Part shown: positions 15,801-23,536 of the stretch, one piece after another
Layout: each line of letters opens with the position of its first letter
How positions within the stretch are numbered: the stretch's first letter is position 1
Assembly (NCBI RefSeq): GCF_013403875.1
Contig: NZ_JACBNX010000002.1
Location: forward strand, 1 to 64,000
Source of the DNA: Burkholderia guangdongensis
GTDB lineage: Bacteria; Pseudomonadota; Gammaproteobacteria; Burkholderiales; Burkholderiaceae
Length of the DNA stretch: 64,000 nt
Reading direction: 5' to 3'
The notes under the pieces: generated by a model
Seen by the model: only the letters and a program-made list of their open reading frames with translations
Database searches by the model: none
Told to the model about the DNA's origin: nothing
Translations under genes and position numbers: made by a program

Positions 15801-16459
15801 TCGAGCGCTACCGCGCGCTCGTCGCGGCGGCGCGCGCGACCGGCGACGACGCGATCGCGCGCGCGGTCGCGACGACGTTCTATCGGCTGCTCGCGGTGAA
15901 GGACGAATACGAGGTCGCGCGCCTCTATTCGGACGACGCGTTCCGCACGTCGCTCGCCGCGCAGTTCGACGGTGTTGCGGGCCGCGACTATCGCGTGAAG
16001 TTCAATCTCGCGCCGCCGACGATCGCGAAGGGCCGCGACGGCGGCGTGCCCGCGAAGCGCGTGTTCGGCCAGTGGATGTGGCCGGTGCTCGGTGCGCTCG
16101 CGCGCGTGCGCGGGCTGCGCGGCACGTGGCTCGATCCGTTCGGCCGCACGGTCGAGCGGAAGATGGAGCGTGCGCTCGCCGACGACTACGAGGCGACGAT
16201 GGCGCGTGCGTTCGCGGCGCTGAGCGCGGAGAATGCGGAGAACGCGGCGCAGGTCGCGCAGCTCGCGGAGCTGCCGTCGCGCGTGCGCGGCTTTGGCCAC
16301 GTGAAGCTGCGCAATCTCGCGGGCGCGAAGCGCACGGAGCGCGAACTCGCGTTGCGGCTCGGCATCGACGCGGCGACGAGCGCGGCCGTGCAGCACGCGC
16401 TCGACGAAATGAAGGGCGCGGGGGCGCTGAAGGGGATTCCGGTCGTCGTCGCGAAGTGA
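12881..16459 (+). CDS. Indolepyruvate ferredoxin oxidoreductase, fused alpha/beta subunits
   Basis: A 1192-residue cytosolic TPP- and iron-sulfur-dependent enzyme that oxidatively decarboxylates aryl pyruvates from aromatic amino acid breakdown to aryl-acetyl-CoA, passing electrons to ferredoxin. The order is: pyrimidine-binding domain (about 25-250; TAGFVSGYRGSPLGMVD), TPP domain (about 430-600; CSGCPHNTSTKVP, GGEGVDWAAHA), a cysteine-rich 4Fe-4S segment near 640-690 (CEGCGDC, then CNKDFSC, FCPS), then the gamma-like domain (about 720-900; GVGGTGVVTVGAL) and a C-terminal extension. The fused layout and length are normal for proteobacterial IorA/B-type proteins. The ATG at 12881 has GGAG upstream. 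It stands alone, convergent with the autotransporter gene. Confidence 0.92.
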   Translation: MTARLPDDGLPPLSDYRLTDNLSATRGRIFLTGTQALVRLLLMQRALDAAQNLNTAGFVSGYRGSPLGMVDQQLWKAKKLLDASAVRFLPAINEELGGTAVLGTQRVEADAERTVEGVFAMWYGKGPGVDRAGDALKHGNAYGSSPHGGVLVVAGDDHGCVSSSMPHQSDFAMIGWHMPVVNPANIADMLEFGLYGWALSRFSGAWVGFKAISETVESGSTVDLDALQTHWPAPEGFAPPAGGLHNRWPDLPSLTIEARLAAKLDAVRHFARTNSIDKWIAPSAHANVGIVTCGKAHLDLMEALRRLDLTVDDLDAAGVRIYKVGLSFPLEMHRIDTFVDGLAEVLVIEEKGPVIEQQIKDHLYNRTDGARPRVLGKHDADGACLLTELGELRPSRILPVFASWLARHKPALDRRERVVDLVAPQILSNDADAVRRTPYFCSGCPHNTSTKVPDGSIAQAGIGCHFMASWMERDTTGLIQMGGEGVDWAAHAMFTNMKHVFQNLGDGTYFHSGILAIRQAVAAKANITYKILYNDAVAMTGGQPVDGSISVPQIARQVEAEGVSRFVVVSDEPEKYDGHHGLFPKGTTFHHRRELDAVQRELRETPGVTVLIYDQTCAAEKRRRRKKGEFPDPDKRLFINDAVCEGCGDCGVQSNCLSVEPLETPLGRKRRIDQSSCNKDFSCVNGFCPSFVTVEGAQLKKAAGAAFDEAALAARIDALPQPATHLDAAPYDMLVTGVGGTGVVTVGALVSMAAHLEGKSASVLDFMGFAQKGGSVLSFVRIASSDRWLNQVRIDTQQADVLLACDMVVGASADALQTVRHGRSRIVVNTHQIPNASFVQNPDANLHADALLAKMHHAAGDGFLSSCDAQALAAKFLGDTIGANILMLGYAWQLGLVPVSLAAMMRAIELNNVAVPMNKLAFSIGRMAAGDPVALDALWNARHTVQQPVVLDSLDALVADREARLAVYGGARYVERYRALVAAARATGDDAIARAVATTFYRLLAVKDEYEVARLYSDDAFRTSLAAQFDGVAGRDYRVKFNLAPPTIAKGRDGGVPAKRVFGQWMWPVLGALARVRGLRGTWLDPFGRTVERKMERALADDYEATMARAFAALSAENAENAAQVAQLAELPSRVRGFGHVKLRNLAGAKRTERELALRLGIDAATSAAVQHALDEMKGAGALKGIPVVVAK

Positions 16460-16495
16460 CGCCGCACCGGACAACGATCCCGATACAGCAAACAG

Positions 16496-16531
16496 GCGGG
16501 CCGCTGACGTCGACCGACGTCCGCGGCCCGC
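16496..16531. terminator. Long GC-rich hairpin between convergent genes
   Basis: GCGGGCCGC (16496-16504) pairs with GCGGCCCGC (16523-16531). Inside, GACGTC pairs with a second GACGTC, leaving a GACC loop and one mismatch: fifteen paired bases in all. It lies between the stops of the oxidoreductase and the autotransporter and serves either strand. No U-tract is present, so termination is inferred from structure and position. Confidence 0.65.
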
Positions 16532-16541
16532 GCGTACGTCG

Positions 16542-19500
16542 TCAGAACTGATACCCCACCTGCACGTTCGCGGCTTGCGCCGACGCGTGGCCGGTATTGA
16601 TCAGCGCGTCATACCGCACCGCCACCGTCAGCGACTTGAGCGGCTGCATGCTCACGCCGATGCCGGCCGTCAGGTAGCTGCGCGGCAGTCCGGTGCCGGG
16701 CGCCGCGAATACCGTGCTGTCCTGCGCCGTCACCGTCATCGTCCGGCCCGCGTCCAGCAGCTCGCGCGCGTAGCCGGCGCGTAACTGCACGTTCACCGGC
16801 TTCAGCGTGCTGCCGAACGCCTGGTCCAGCGTGAGCTCCGCATACGGCTGCAGGCTGTGCGCGTTGTCGGTGCCGACCGCCAGGTTCTGGCCGTTCGCGC
16901 CGCTCTCGTCGAAGCCGTTGCCGTGGAAGTACGCGTAGCGCAGCCCCACGCGCGGCGTCAGCACGAGGCTGCCGAGCGTCAGCGGCATGCTCGCTTCGCC
17001 GGCGGCCGTGAACTCCTGGCCGATGTGATCGCCTTGCGCGGTGCCGATCGAGTCGAAGGGCCGCTTCTGCGACAGGAAGTCGAGCGCGTAGCCCGCGGTT
17101 GCCGACAAGCCGACCGGCCCCACCTGGCGGCTTCCGTACAGCGCCGCGCGCAGCGTGTCGATCGTGCCCGAGTCGCCGGTGCCCTGCTCGTCGATGTCCG
17201 TGTGCGTGTAGCCGGCGGCGACGCCGACGATGGCATCGCCCAGCGCGTTGTCGAGCCCCGCCATGAAGCCGTACTGATTGGACTGGAAGCCGGGCTGCAC
17301 GTCGTTGCCGCCGACCTTCGTCTGCGACGCGGTCGCGTTCACCCAGCCGTTCGGCGAACCCGCGGTGGCGGGCGACCCGCGGCCGAGCCGCTCGAGCAGC
17401 GCGGCGTTCGCCGACTGCGCGCCCACCGAGGCCGACGTACCGAGCGCGGTGTAGATGCTCGTCCCGGTCGGCGCGACGACGACGGGCGGTGTCGGCGAGG
17501 TCGGCGACGTCGTCTGCGCGGCGGCGAGCACGAGATCGACCGCGTTGCTGCCGTACGAGACGGACTGCTGGAGCGACCCGAGATTCGCGCCGCTCTGCGC
17601 GGTGCCGGTCACGCTGGTGAAGCGCCCGCTCACGCCGTTGGCCGCGCTCAGGATCGTGTACTGGCGCGCCGAGTAGGTGCCCGGATCGTAGACGATCGCG
17701 AGCACGCCGTTCAGCGTGGCCGATCCGCCGACGGCGAGCGCCGAGCCCGCGCTCGGGCTCACCTCGATCGACAGCGTGCCGCTCGCGGCCTGGCTGTAGT
17801 TGCCGCTCACCGTCAGCGTGCCGATCGTGCCACCGGGCATCACGACGCCATCGTTCACGACGTTGCCGCCGATCGTGCCGTGGCCGCGCAGCGTGCCGTT
17901 CGCATCGACGAGCACGTTGCCGCCGAGCACCGCGCCCGGCGTGTCGATGTCGCCGACCTCGAGCAGGCCCGCGGCGACTTCGGTCGTGCCGCTGAAGCCG
18001 CTGCTCGTGCCGTCCAGCACCCACGCGCCGGCGCCCTGCTTGACGAGCGTGCCGCCGCCGCTCACCGTGCCGCCGTACGTCTGGTTCGTGCCGTCGCTGC
18101 CCACCGTCAGCGTGCCGCCGCCGACGAGGATGTCGCCGCTCGCGCCGGTCAGGCTCGATACGGTCTGCGAGCCGCCCGGCGCGAGCTCGAATACCGCGCC
18201 GGGGCCGGCGAGCGTGACGAGCCCGGACAGGGTGCCGCCGGCTCCGACTTCGAGCGTGCCGCTGTCGATCGTCGTGCCGCCGGTGTGCGTGCCGGCGCCC
18301 GTCAGTGTCAGCGTGCCGCCGCCCGTCTTGACGAGCGCGCCGCTGCCCGACACGTTGCCGGACAGCGTCAGCGTCGTGCCCGCGTTCGTGTCGAACGTGC
18401 CGGTGCCGGCCAGCGTCACGTTGCGCGACGTGCTCAGCGTATTCGTCGTCTGCAGCGTGCCGCCGTTCAGCGTCAGCGCGCCCGTCGTCGACCCGAGGCT
18501 CGCATCCTGCGCGATCGCGAGCGTGCCGGCGTCGATCGTCGTGCCGCCGCCGTACGTGCTGGCGCCCGTCAGCGTCTGCGTGCCGCTGCCCTGTTTCACG
18601 AGGCCGCCCGTGCCGCCGATGCCGCCCGCGAACGTCGCGTTCGTCGTGCCGCTCAACGTCAGCGTGTTCGCGCCGAGCGCGACGGTCGACCCGGCCGCGC
18701 CGCTCAAGCCGGCGAGTGTCAGGTTGCCGCCCGCCGCGCTGATGTCGAAAGTCGTCCCGGCATTGGCGAGATCGACGCTGCCGGTCGACGCGAGGCTGCC
18801 GCCGGCGCCGAGCGCGAGCGTGCCGGCGCTGATCGTCGTGCCACCGGTATAGGTGTTCGCGCCCGTCAAGGTCTGCGTGCCGGTGCCTTGCTTCACGAGG
18901 CCGCCGGTGCCGCTGACGCTCGACCCGAGCGTCTGGTTCGTCGAATTGCCGAACGTCAGCGTGTTCGCGCCGAGATTGACGTTCGATCCGGCCGCGCCGC
19001 TCAGCGCGCCGATCGTCTGATTGCCGGCGGCGCTGATGTCGAAAGCCGTTCCGGCATTGGCGAGATCGACGCTGCCGGTCGACGCGAGGCTGCCGCCGGC
19101 GCCGAGCGCGAGCGTGCCGGCGTTGATCGTCGTGCCGCCGGTATAGGTGTTCGCGCCTGTCAGCGTCTGCGTGCCGCTGCCTTGCTTGACGAGACCGCCG
19201 GTGCCGCTGACGCTCGCTCCGAGCGTCTGGTTCGTCGAATCGCCGAACGTCAGCGTGTTCGCGCCGAGCGCGACGGTCGACCCGGCCGCGCCGCTCAGCG
19301 CGCGGATCGTCTGACTGGCGCCCGAGCCGCTGATGTCGAACGTGGCGCCGGCCCCTGCGAGGTCGACCGAGCCGGTCGACACGAGGCTGCCGCCGGCGCC
19401 GAGCGCGAGCGTGCCGGCGTCGATCGTCGTGCCGCCGTTGTAGGTATTCGTGCCCGTCAGCGTTTCCGTGCCGGTGCCTTGCTTCACGATGCCGGCCGTG

Positions 19501-21236
19501 CCGGCGATGACGCCCGCGAACGTCTGGTTCGTCGAATCGCCGAACGTCAGCGTGTTCGCGCCGAGCGCGACGTTCGATCCGGCCGCGCCGCTCAGCGCGC
19601 CGATCGTCTGATTGGCACCCGAGCCGCTGATGTCGAACGTGGCGCCGGCACCCGCGAGATCAACCGAGCCGGTCGCCGCAAGGCTGACGCCGGCGCCGAG
19701 CGCGAGCGTGCCGCCGTTGATCGTCGTGCCGCCGGTATAGCTGTCCAAGCCGGTCAGCGTCGTCGTGCCGGGGCCGTCCTTGACGAGGCTGCCCGCCCCC
19801 ACGATCTGGCCGGCCAGCGTCATGCCGTAGCTGCCGCCGAGCGTGAGCGCCGCGCCGGTGTTGATCGTGATGTCGTTGCCGAGCGTGGCGGCGTAAGTGG
19901 CGTCGAGCGTTGCCGAGCCGCCGACCGTCAGCATGCCCGTGCCGAGCGCCCCGTCGTTGCCGACGATCAGGCTGCCGCTGTTCAGGTTCGTGCCGCTGAT
20001 GTATGAGTTGACGTTCGTCAGCGTCAGCGCGCCGGTGCCGTTCATCGTGAGCTGCTCGGCGCCGCCGATCGTGCCCGACAGCGTCAGGTCGTTTGCTCCC
20101 TGCACCGTCAGGCCGCTGCCAAGCGCGAGGTTCACGTTGTTGCTGACGTTCAATCCGCTGGTCGCGCTTTCGATCGCGCCGCCGTTGGCCATGATCGTGC
20201 CGGTTCCGAGCGACGCGGCGTTGTCGATGACCGCCACGCCGCCAGCGAGCGTCGCATCGTTGTAGTTTCCCGCGCCGCTGATCGTCCACGTGCCGCTGTC
20301 GACCTGCAGATGCTCGAAGTCCACATAGGTGTCGTTGCTGATCGAGCCGGTGGCCGGGCCGCCGCTGCTCTTCTGCAGCACGAGCGTGTTGTTGCCGCCC
20401 GCGCCGCCGTCGACGGTGCCGGTCGCCGCGAAACTGACCGTCGTCGCGCCGATGCCCAGGTTGATCGCGGACCCGGTGCCGCCGGCCGTGTTCACCGACG
20501 AGCCGGTGTCCGCGGTGAACCTGTTCGTGCTGTTCGCGCCCATCGACACGCTGCCGTTGATCGTCCCCGAGTTGACGAACGTGTTGCCGGCCCCGGGCGT
20601 GCCCGACGGCTCGAACGCGACGCGCCCGTTGATCGTCCCGCTGTTGTTGAAGTTGACCAGGCTGCCGCCGTACGCGACGACCACCGGCGCGTCCGCGCCG
20701 ACCAGCGTCGCGCCGATCAACGGGTTCGAGCCGATCGAGCCGGTGTTCGTGATGTTCGTGACGCCGCCGGTGCCGTTCTGGACGCCGATCGCCATGCCGG
20801 TCACGCCCGCCAGCGCGACGCCCGTCGTACCGTTGATCGTGCCGTTGTTGGTCACGGTTGCGGTACTCGCGGACGCGTTGCCCATCTGCAGGCCGCTCGA
20901 CAGCACGCCGAGGCCCGCGCCGAGCGCGGTCGGGTCGATGGTGCCGTTGTTGGTGAGCGTGACGCCGCTGCCCTGCAGCGCCAGCGACGTGCCGCCGATG
21001 CCGAGCAGCACGCCGAGGCTCGAGCCGGGATTGACGGTGACGTTCAGGTTGTCGGCGCTGTTCGCGTAGTCGGGCTGGAGCGGATTGGCGATGCCGCTGC
21101 AGGTGACGGTCGTGCCGGCCTGGCTGCAGCCGGCGTGCGCGGGCACGATGCCCGCGCCGACCAGCGCGAGAAAGACGCCCGCGCACGGGACGAACTTCGG
21201 ATATTCGCTGCGGGCTTCCTTGCGAGTGCGGCGCAT
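16542..21236 (-). CDS. Autotransporter (type Va) with repeat-rich passenger
   Basis: A 1564-residue surface protein. A long signal sequence (1-36, ending IVPAHAG) has a charged N terminus. The passenger (about 37-1230) is a Gly/Thr/Ser-rich predicted beta-helix dominated by autotransporter-associated repeats of the form LTGxNTYxGGTTIxAGTLxL. Residues about 495-905 contain four full, nearly identical copies of a roughly 98-residue unit plus a partial fifth. The C-terminal barrel (about 1290-1564) begins after a Thr/Pro linker (TSPTSPTPPVVV) and ends in the outer-membrane signal VQVGYQF. Adhesion or biofilm roles are common in the family, but the ligand is unknown. A perfect CRP-type site lies about 190 bp upstream. 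Confidence 0.93.
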   Translation of the reverse strand: MRRTRKEARSEYPKFVPCAGVFLALVGAGIVPAHAGCSQAGTTVTCSGIANPLQPDYANSADNLNVTVNPGSSLGVLLGIGGTSLALQGSGVTLTNNGTIDPTALGAGLGVLSSGLQMGNASASTATVTNNGTINGTTGVALAGVTGMAIGVQNGTGGVTNITNTGSIGSNPLIGATLVGADAPVVVAYGGSLVNFNNSGTINGRVAFEPSGTPGAGNTFVNSGTINGSVSMGANSTNRFTADTGSSVNTAGGTGSAINLGIGATTVSFAATGTVDGGAGGNNTLVLQKSSGGPATGSISNDTYVDFEHLQVDSGTWTISGAGNYNDATLAGGVAVIDNAASLGTGTIMANGGAIESATSGLNVSNNVNLALGSGLTVQGANDLTLSGTIGGAEQLTMNGTGALTLTNVNSYISGTNLNSGSLIVGNDGALGTGMLTVGGSATLDATYAATLGNDITINTGAALTLGGSYGMTLAGQIVGAGSLVKDGPGTTTLTGLDSYTGGTTINGGTLALGAGVSLAATGSVDLAGAGATFDISGSGANQTIGALSGAAGSNVALGANTLTFGDSTNQTFAGVIAGTAGIVKQGTGTETLTGTNTYNGGTTIDAGTLALGAGGSLVSTGSVDLAGAGATFDISGSGASQTIRALSGAAGSTVALGANTLTFGDSTNQTLGASVSGTGGLVKQGSGTQTLTGANTYTGGTTINAGTLALGAGGSLASTGSVDLANAGTAFDISAAGNQTIGALSGAAGSNVNLGANTLTFGNSTNQTLGSSVSGTGGLVKQGTGTQTLTGANTYTGGTTISAGTLALGAGGSLASTGSVDLANAGTTFDISAAGGNLTLAGLSGAAGSTVALGANTLTLSGTTNATFAGGIGGTGGLVKQGSGTQTLTGASTYGGGTTIDAGTLAIAQDASLGSTTGALTLNGGTLQTTNTLSTSRNVTLAGTGTFDTNAGTTLTLSGNVSGSGALVKTGGGTLTLTGAGTHTGGTTIDSGTLEVGAGGTLSGLVTLAGPGAVFELAPGGSQTVSSLTGASGDILVGGGTLTVGSDGTNQTYGGTVSGGGTLVKQGAGAWVLDGTSSGFSGTTEVAAGLLEVGDIDTPGAVLGGNVLVDANGTLRGHGTIGGNVVNDGVVMPGGTIGTLTVSGNYSQAASGTLSIEVSPSAGSALAVGGSATLNGVLAIVYDPGTYSARQYTILSAANGVSGRFTSVTGTAQSGANLGSLQQSVSYGSNAVDLVLAAAQTTSPTSPTPPVVVAPTGTSIYTALGTSASVGAQSANAALLERLGRGSPATAGSPNGWVNATASQTKVGGNDVQPGFQSNQYGFMAGLDNALGDAIVGVAAGYTHTDIDEQGTGDSGTIDTLRAALYGSRQVGPVGLSATAGYALDFLSQKRPFDSIGTAQGDHIGQEFTAAGEASMPLTLGSLVLTPRVGLRYAYFHGNGFDESGANGQNLAVGTDNAHSLQPYAELTLDQAFGSTLKPVNVQLRAGYARELLDAGRTMTVTAQDSTVFAAPGTGLPRSYLTAGIGVSMQPLKSLTVAVRYDALINTGHASAQAANVQVGYQF
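18525..19760 (-). repeat. Roughly 294-bp tandem repeats inside the autotransporter passenger
   Basis: About four full copies plus a partial one encode the 98-residue module containing GGTTIxAGTLALGAGGSL, GSVDLAxAGxxFDIS, LSGAAGSxVxLGANTLTF and TNQTLGxSVSGTGGLVKQG. Adjacent copies differ at only a few residues. Such near-identity at DNA level favours recombination and copy-number change. Confidence 0.85.
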
Positions 21237-21426
21237 TTTTTCTGTCCTTGTAGCGTGGGACGCCCGTGTGGCGCGCGGTTCCCGTTTTTTGTCCGAATGG
21301 ATCGACCCCGGGCGCCCGAGAGTCGGCGCGAGCGCGCGGTCGGGCGAGGGCGGGGTTGTCAGGGTGCGGCGGTGAAGCCCGGCAAGAACCGGTCAGGCGC
21401 TCGGATAATATCAAGCTGAGGATTGC

Positions 21427-21442
21427 TGTGACACCTATCACA
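21427..21442. promoter_or_regulatory. Perfect CRP/FNR-family type binding site
   Basis: TGTGACACCTATCACA matches the CRP consensus TGTGA-N6-TCACA exactly. On the minus strand a TATTAT -10-like hexamer follows at 21405-21410, placing the site about 36-41 bases before the expected transcription start of the autotransporter gene, a class II activator geometry. The rest of 21237-21540 shows nothing else. A CRP-like or c-di-GMP-responsive CRP/FNR-family factor is the likely ligand; binding is inferred. Confidence 0.55.
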
Positions 21443-21540
21443 TACAGCAACTCAAGAATGTGCTTAACAAGCCGTTTACCGGCGCCGGGCAATCCGGCCG
21501 GGCGGGCCGGGTGGAGGAAATACGGCGCCGCCGTCTCCCG

Positions 21541-23211
21541 TCAGACGAGCCCCTTCCTGCGCGTCGACAGCGCGGATTCCGACAGATCGACCTCGCGCAG
21601 CAGCTTCGACAGCGTGACGTCGGTAATCTGCCCCTTGCGGCGCAACTGATAGAGCATCGCGCGCTCGGCGCGGATCGCGGCGATGCGCATCTGCAGCTCC
21701 ATCGTCTCGGCCTGCTTCGCGTGCGCGCGTGACGACGCGCCGATGTCGTCGTCGAGCGCAGCGAGGCGGCGGCGGTAGAGGTCCATCACGCGCGCGGCGA
21801 CGTCCGCGCAGCGCGCGGAGCCGGTTTCGTCGAGATCGACCAGGATCGCGCCATGCGACGCGTCGATCGCGCGGATCGCCGCCTGCGACGCAGCCGCGCG
21901 CGCCGCGCGCTCCTCGCCCGCGAGCGGGTTCTGTGTCGTGCGTATGCCGCGCAGCAGCAGCGGCAGCCCGACGACCGCGATGCCGAGCGAGCCGAGAATC
22001 ACACCCGACGCGACGAAGACCGCGATGTCGCGCCCGACGAGCGGCGTGCCGTTGCGGAGCGCGACCGGGATCGACAGCACGCCCGCGAGCGTCACCGCGC
22101 CGCGCACGCCGCCGACCGTCATCACCGCGATCGTGCGCAGCCCGGTCACCGCGCCCGACAGTCCGCGGCGCGCGGCGCGCCGGCTTTCGAACCAGCGCAG
22201 CAGCCAGACCCACGCGAAGCGGATCGCGTACAGCGCGGCCAGCATCGCGAGCACGTAGCCGATCATCATCCCGACGAGCACGTCGCTCGTCTGATGCGCG
22301 TCGAGCAGCGCGCGGCCGATGATGTGCGGCAACTGCAGCCCGAGCATGATGAACACCATCCCGTTGAACACGAACTCGATCATCGCCCACGTGCTTTCCG
22401 CGCGCACGCGCGCGGCGACCGTGCTGCGGCGCGAGAAGCTCGTGTAGTTCATCATCATCCCGGCCGACACGGCGGCCAGCACGCCGGACAGCGCCAGATG
22501 CTCGGCAAACAGGTACGACGCGAACGGCACGAGCAGCGTCATCACGATGCCCGGCGCCGGATCGCCTTCCTGCTCGGCGTTCAGCAGCCGCGTGGACAGC
22601 GCGCTGAACAGCCACGCGACCGCCGCGCCGGTCGCGAGCCCGCCCGCGGCGACGATCGCGAACGTGACCGACGCGTCGCGCAGCGAGAACATCCCGGTCA
22701 TCGCGGCCGTGACCGCGAACTTCAGCGCGACGAGGCCGGACGCGTCGTTCATCAGCGCCTCGCCTTCGAGAATGTGCATCAGCTGCGGGGGAATCCTGCC
22801 CTTGCCGGCGATGCCGGACAGCGCGACCGCGTCGGTCGGCGACAGCACCGCGGCGAGCGCGAACGCGATCGGCAGCGGCAACTCGGGAATCAGCCAATGC
22901 GCGAAGTAGCCGACTGCGAGTACCGTCATGAAAACGAGTCCGAACGCGAGCATCAGGATCGCGCGCCGCTGCAGGTACAACTCGCGTTTCGGGATCCGCC
23001 AGCCGTCCGCGAACAGCAGCGGCGGGATGAACAGCAGCATGAAGATATCGGGATCGAACGCCACGTGCAGACCGAGCTTCGGCCACGCGAGCAGCGCGCC
23101 GAACGCGATCTGCATCAGCGGCAGCGGCGCTTGCCAGGGCAGCACGCGCGTGAGCGCGCCGGACAGCGCGACGCTCAGCAGCAGGATCAGGACGGTGAAG
23201 ACGATTTCCAT
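21541..23211 (-). CDS. CPA1-family sodium/proton antiporter
   Basis: A 556-residue inner-membrane cation:proton antiporter. It starts with a membrane helix (MEIVFTVLILLLSVALSGAL). It contains the CPA1 family signatures FDPDIFMLLFIPPLLFADGW, AAVLSPTDAVALSGIAGKG and LEGEALMNDASGLVALKFAV, which carry the ion-binding Asp residues. About twelve membrane spans are followed by a charged cytoplasmic tail of about 150 residues. The start at 23211 is chosen because earlier in-frame starts add an Arg-rich, non-family N terminus. It presumably contributes to pH and sodium homeostasis. It is divergent from the EAL gene. Confidence 0.92.
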   Translation of the reverse strand: MEIVFTVLILLLSVALSGALTRVLPWQAPLPLMQIAFGALLAWPKLGLHVAFDPDIFMLLFIPPLLFADGWRIPKRELYLQRRAILMLAFGLVFMTVLAVGYFAHWLIPELPLPIAFALAAVLSPTDAVALSGIAGKGRIPPQLMHILEGEALMNDASGLVALKFAVTAAMTGMFSLRDASVTFAIVAAGGLATGAAVAWLFSALSTRLLNAEQEGDPAPGIVMTLLVPFASYLFAEHLALSGVLAAVSAGMMMNYTSFSRRSTVAARVRAESTWAMIEFVFNGMVFIMLGLQLPHIIGRALLDAHQTSDVLVGMMIGYVLAMLAALYAIRFAWVWLLRWFESRRAARRGLSGAVTGLRTIAVMTVGGVRGAVTLAGVLSIPVALRNGTPLVGRDIAVFVASGVILGSLGIAVVGLPLLLRGIRTTQNPLAGEERAARAAASQAAIRAIDASHGAILVDLDETGSARCADVAARVMDLYRRRLAALDDDIGASSRAHAKQAETMELQMRIAAIRAERAMLYQLRRKGQITDVTLSKLLREVDLSESALSTRRKGLV

Positions 23212-23461
23212 CGATGCGTCGGGGTCGGACAATGAGACGGCCGTACGGAGTGTAGCGTGGCGCCGCGAAGCCTGTCGCGCGCGCGCGATCCGGGGGCGGC
23301 ACCGAAACGGTGCGCCGTGCACGTGCTGGATGCACTTTTTCGGTGCGAGGCGGTGCAGGGTGGTGAGTGGCGGCCGGTGCGCTCACGCGCGCCGATGGAG
23401 CGCGTGCGCACGGAGTTTGCTTGAAGCACGGCAACGTCGACACAAACACCGAGGAATACCG

Positions 23462-23536
23462 ATGAGACACAGCGAGCCGTGCCGCCCGTCGACGGGCGCT
23501 TGCGCGCGCGACTGGAACAGGAGGAGGGCCGTATGA
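23462..23536 (+). CDS. Possible 24-residue upstream ORF coupled to the EAL gene
   Basis: Starts at ATG 23462 with GAGGAA about six bases before it. It ends TGA at 23534-23536, sharing ATGA with the EAL gene start at 23533. The peptide is Arg/Cys-rich (MRHSEPCRPS... ending NRRRAV) and has no known family. Its start signal and the overlap suggest translational coupling. The rest of 23212-23461 holds the divergent promoters and nothing else recognisable. Confidence 0.3.
   Translation: MRHSEPCRPSTGACARDWNRRRAV

Noticed and set aside
13550..16474. Long minus-strand open frame (about 974 codons) opposite the indolepyruvate oxidoreductase
   Set aside because: Arg/His/Asp-rich, no family motif; an antisense shadow produced by high-GC codon use of the real gene.
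16857..20006. Long plus-strand open frame (about 1049 codons) opposite the autotransporter
   Set aside because: Mirror of the repetitive autotransporter coding strand; Arg/Ala-rich with no signal, domain or Shine-Dalgarno.
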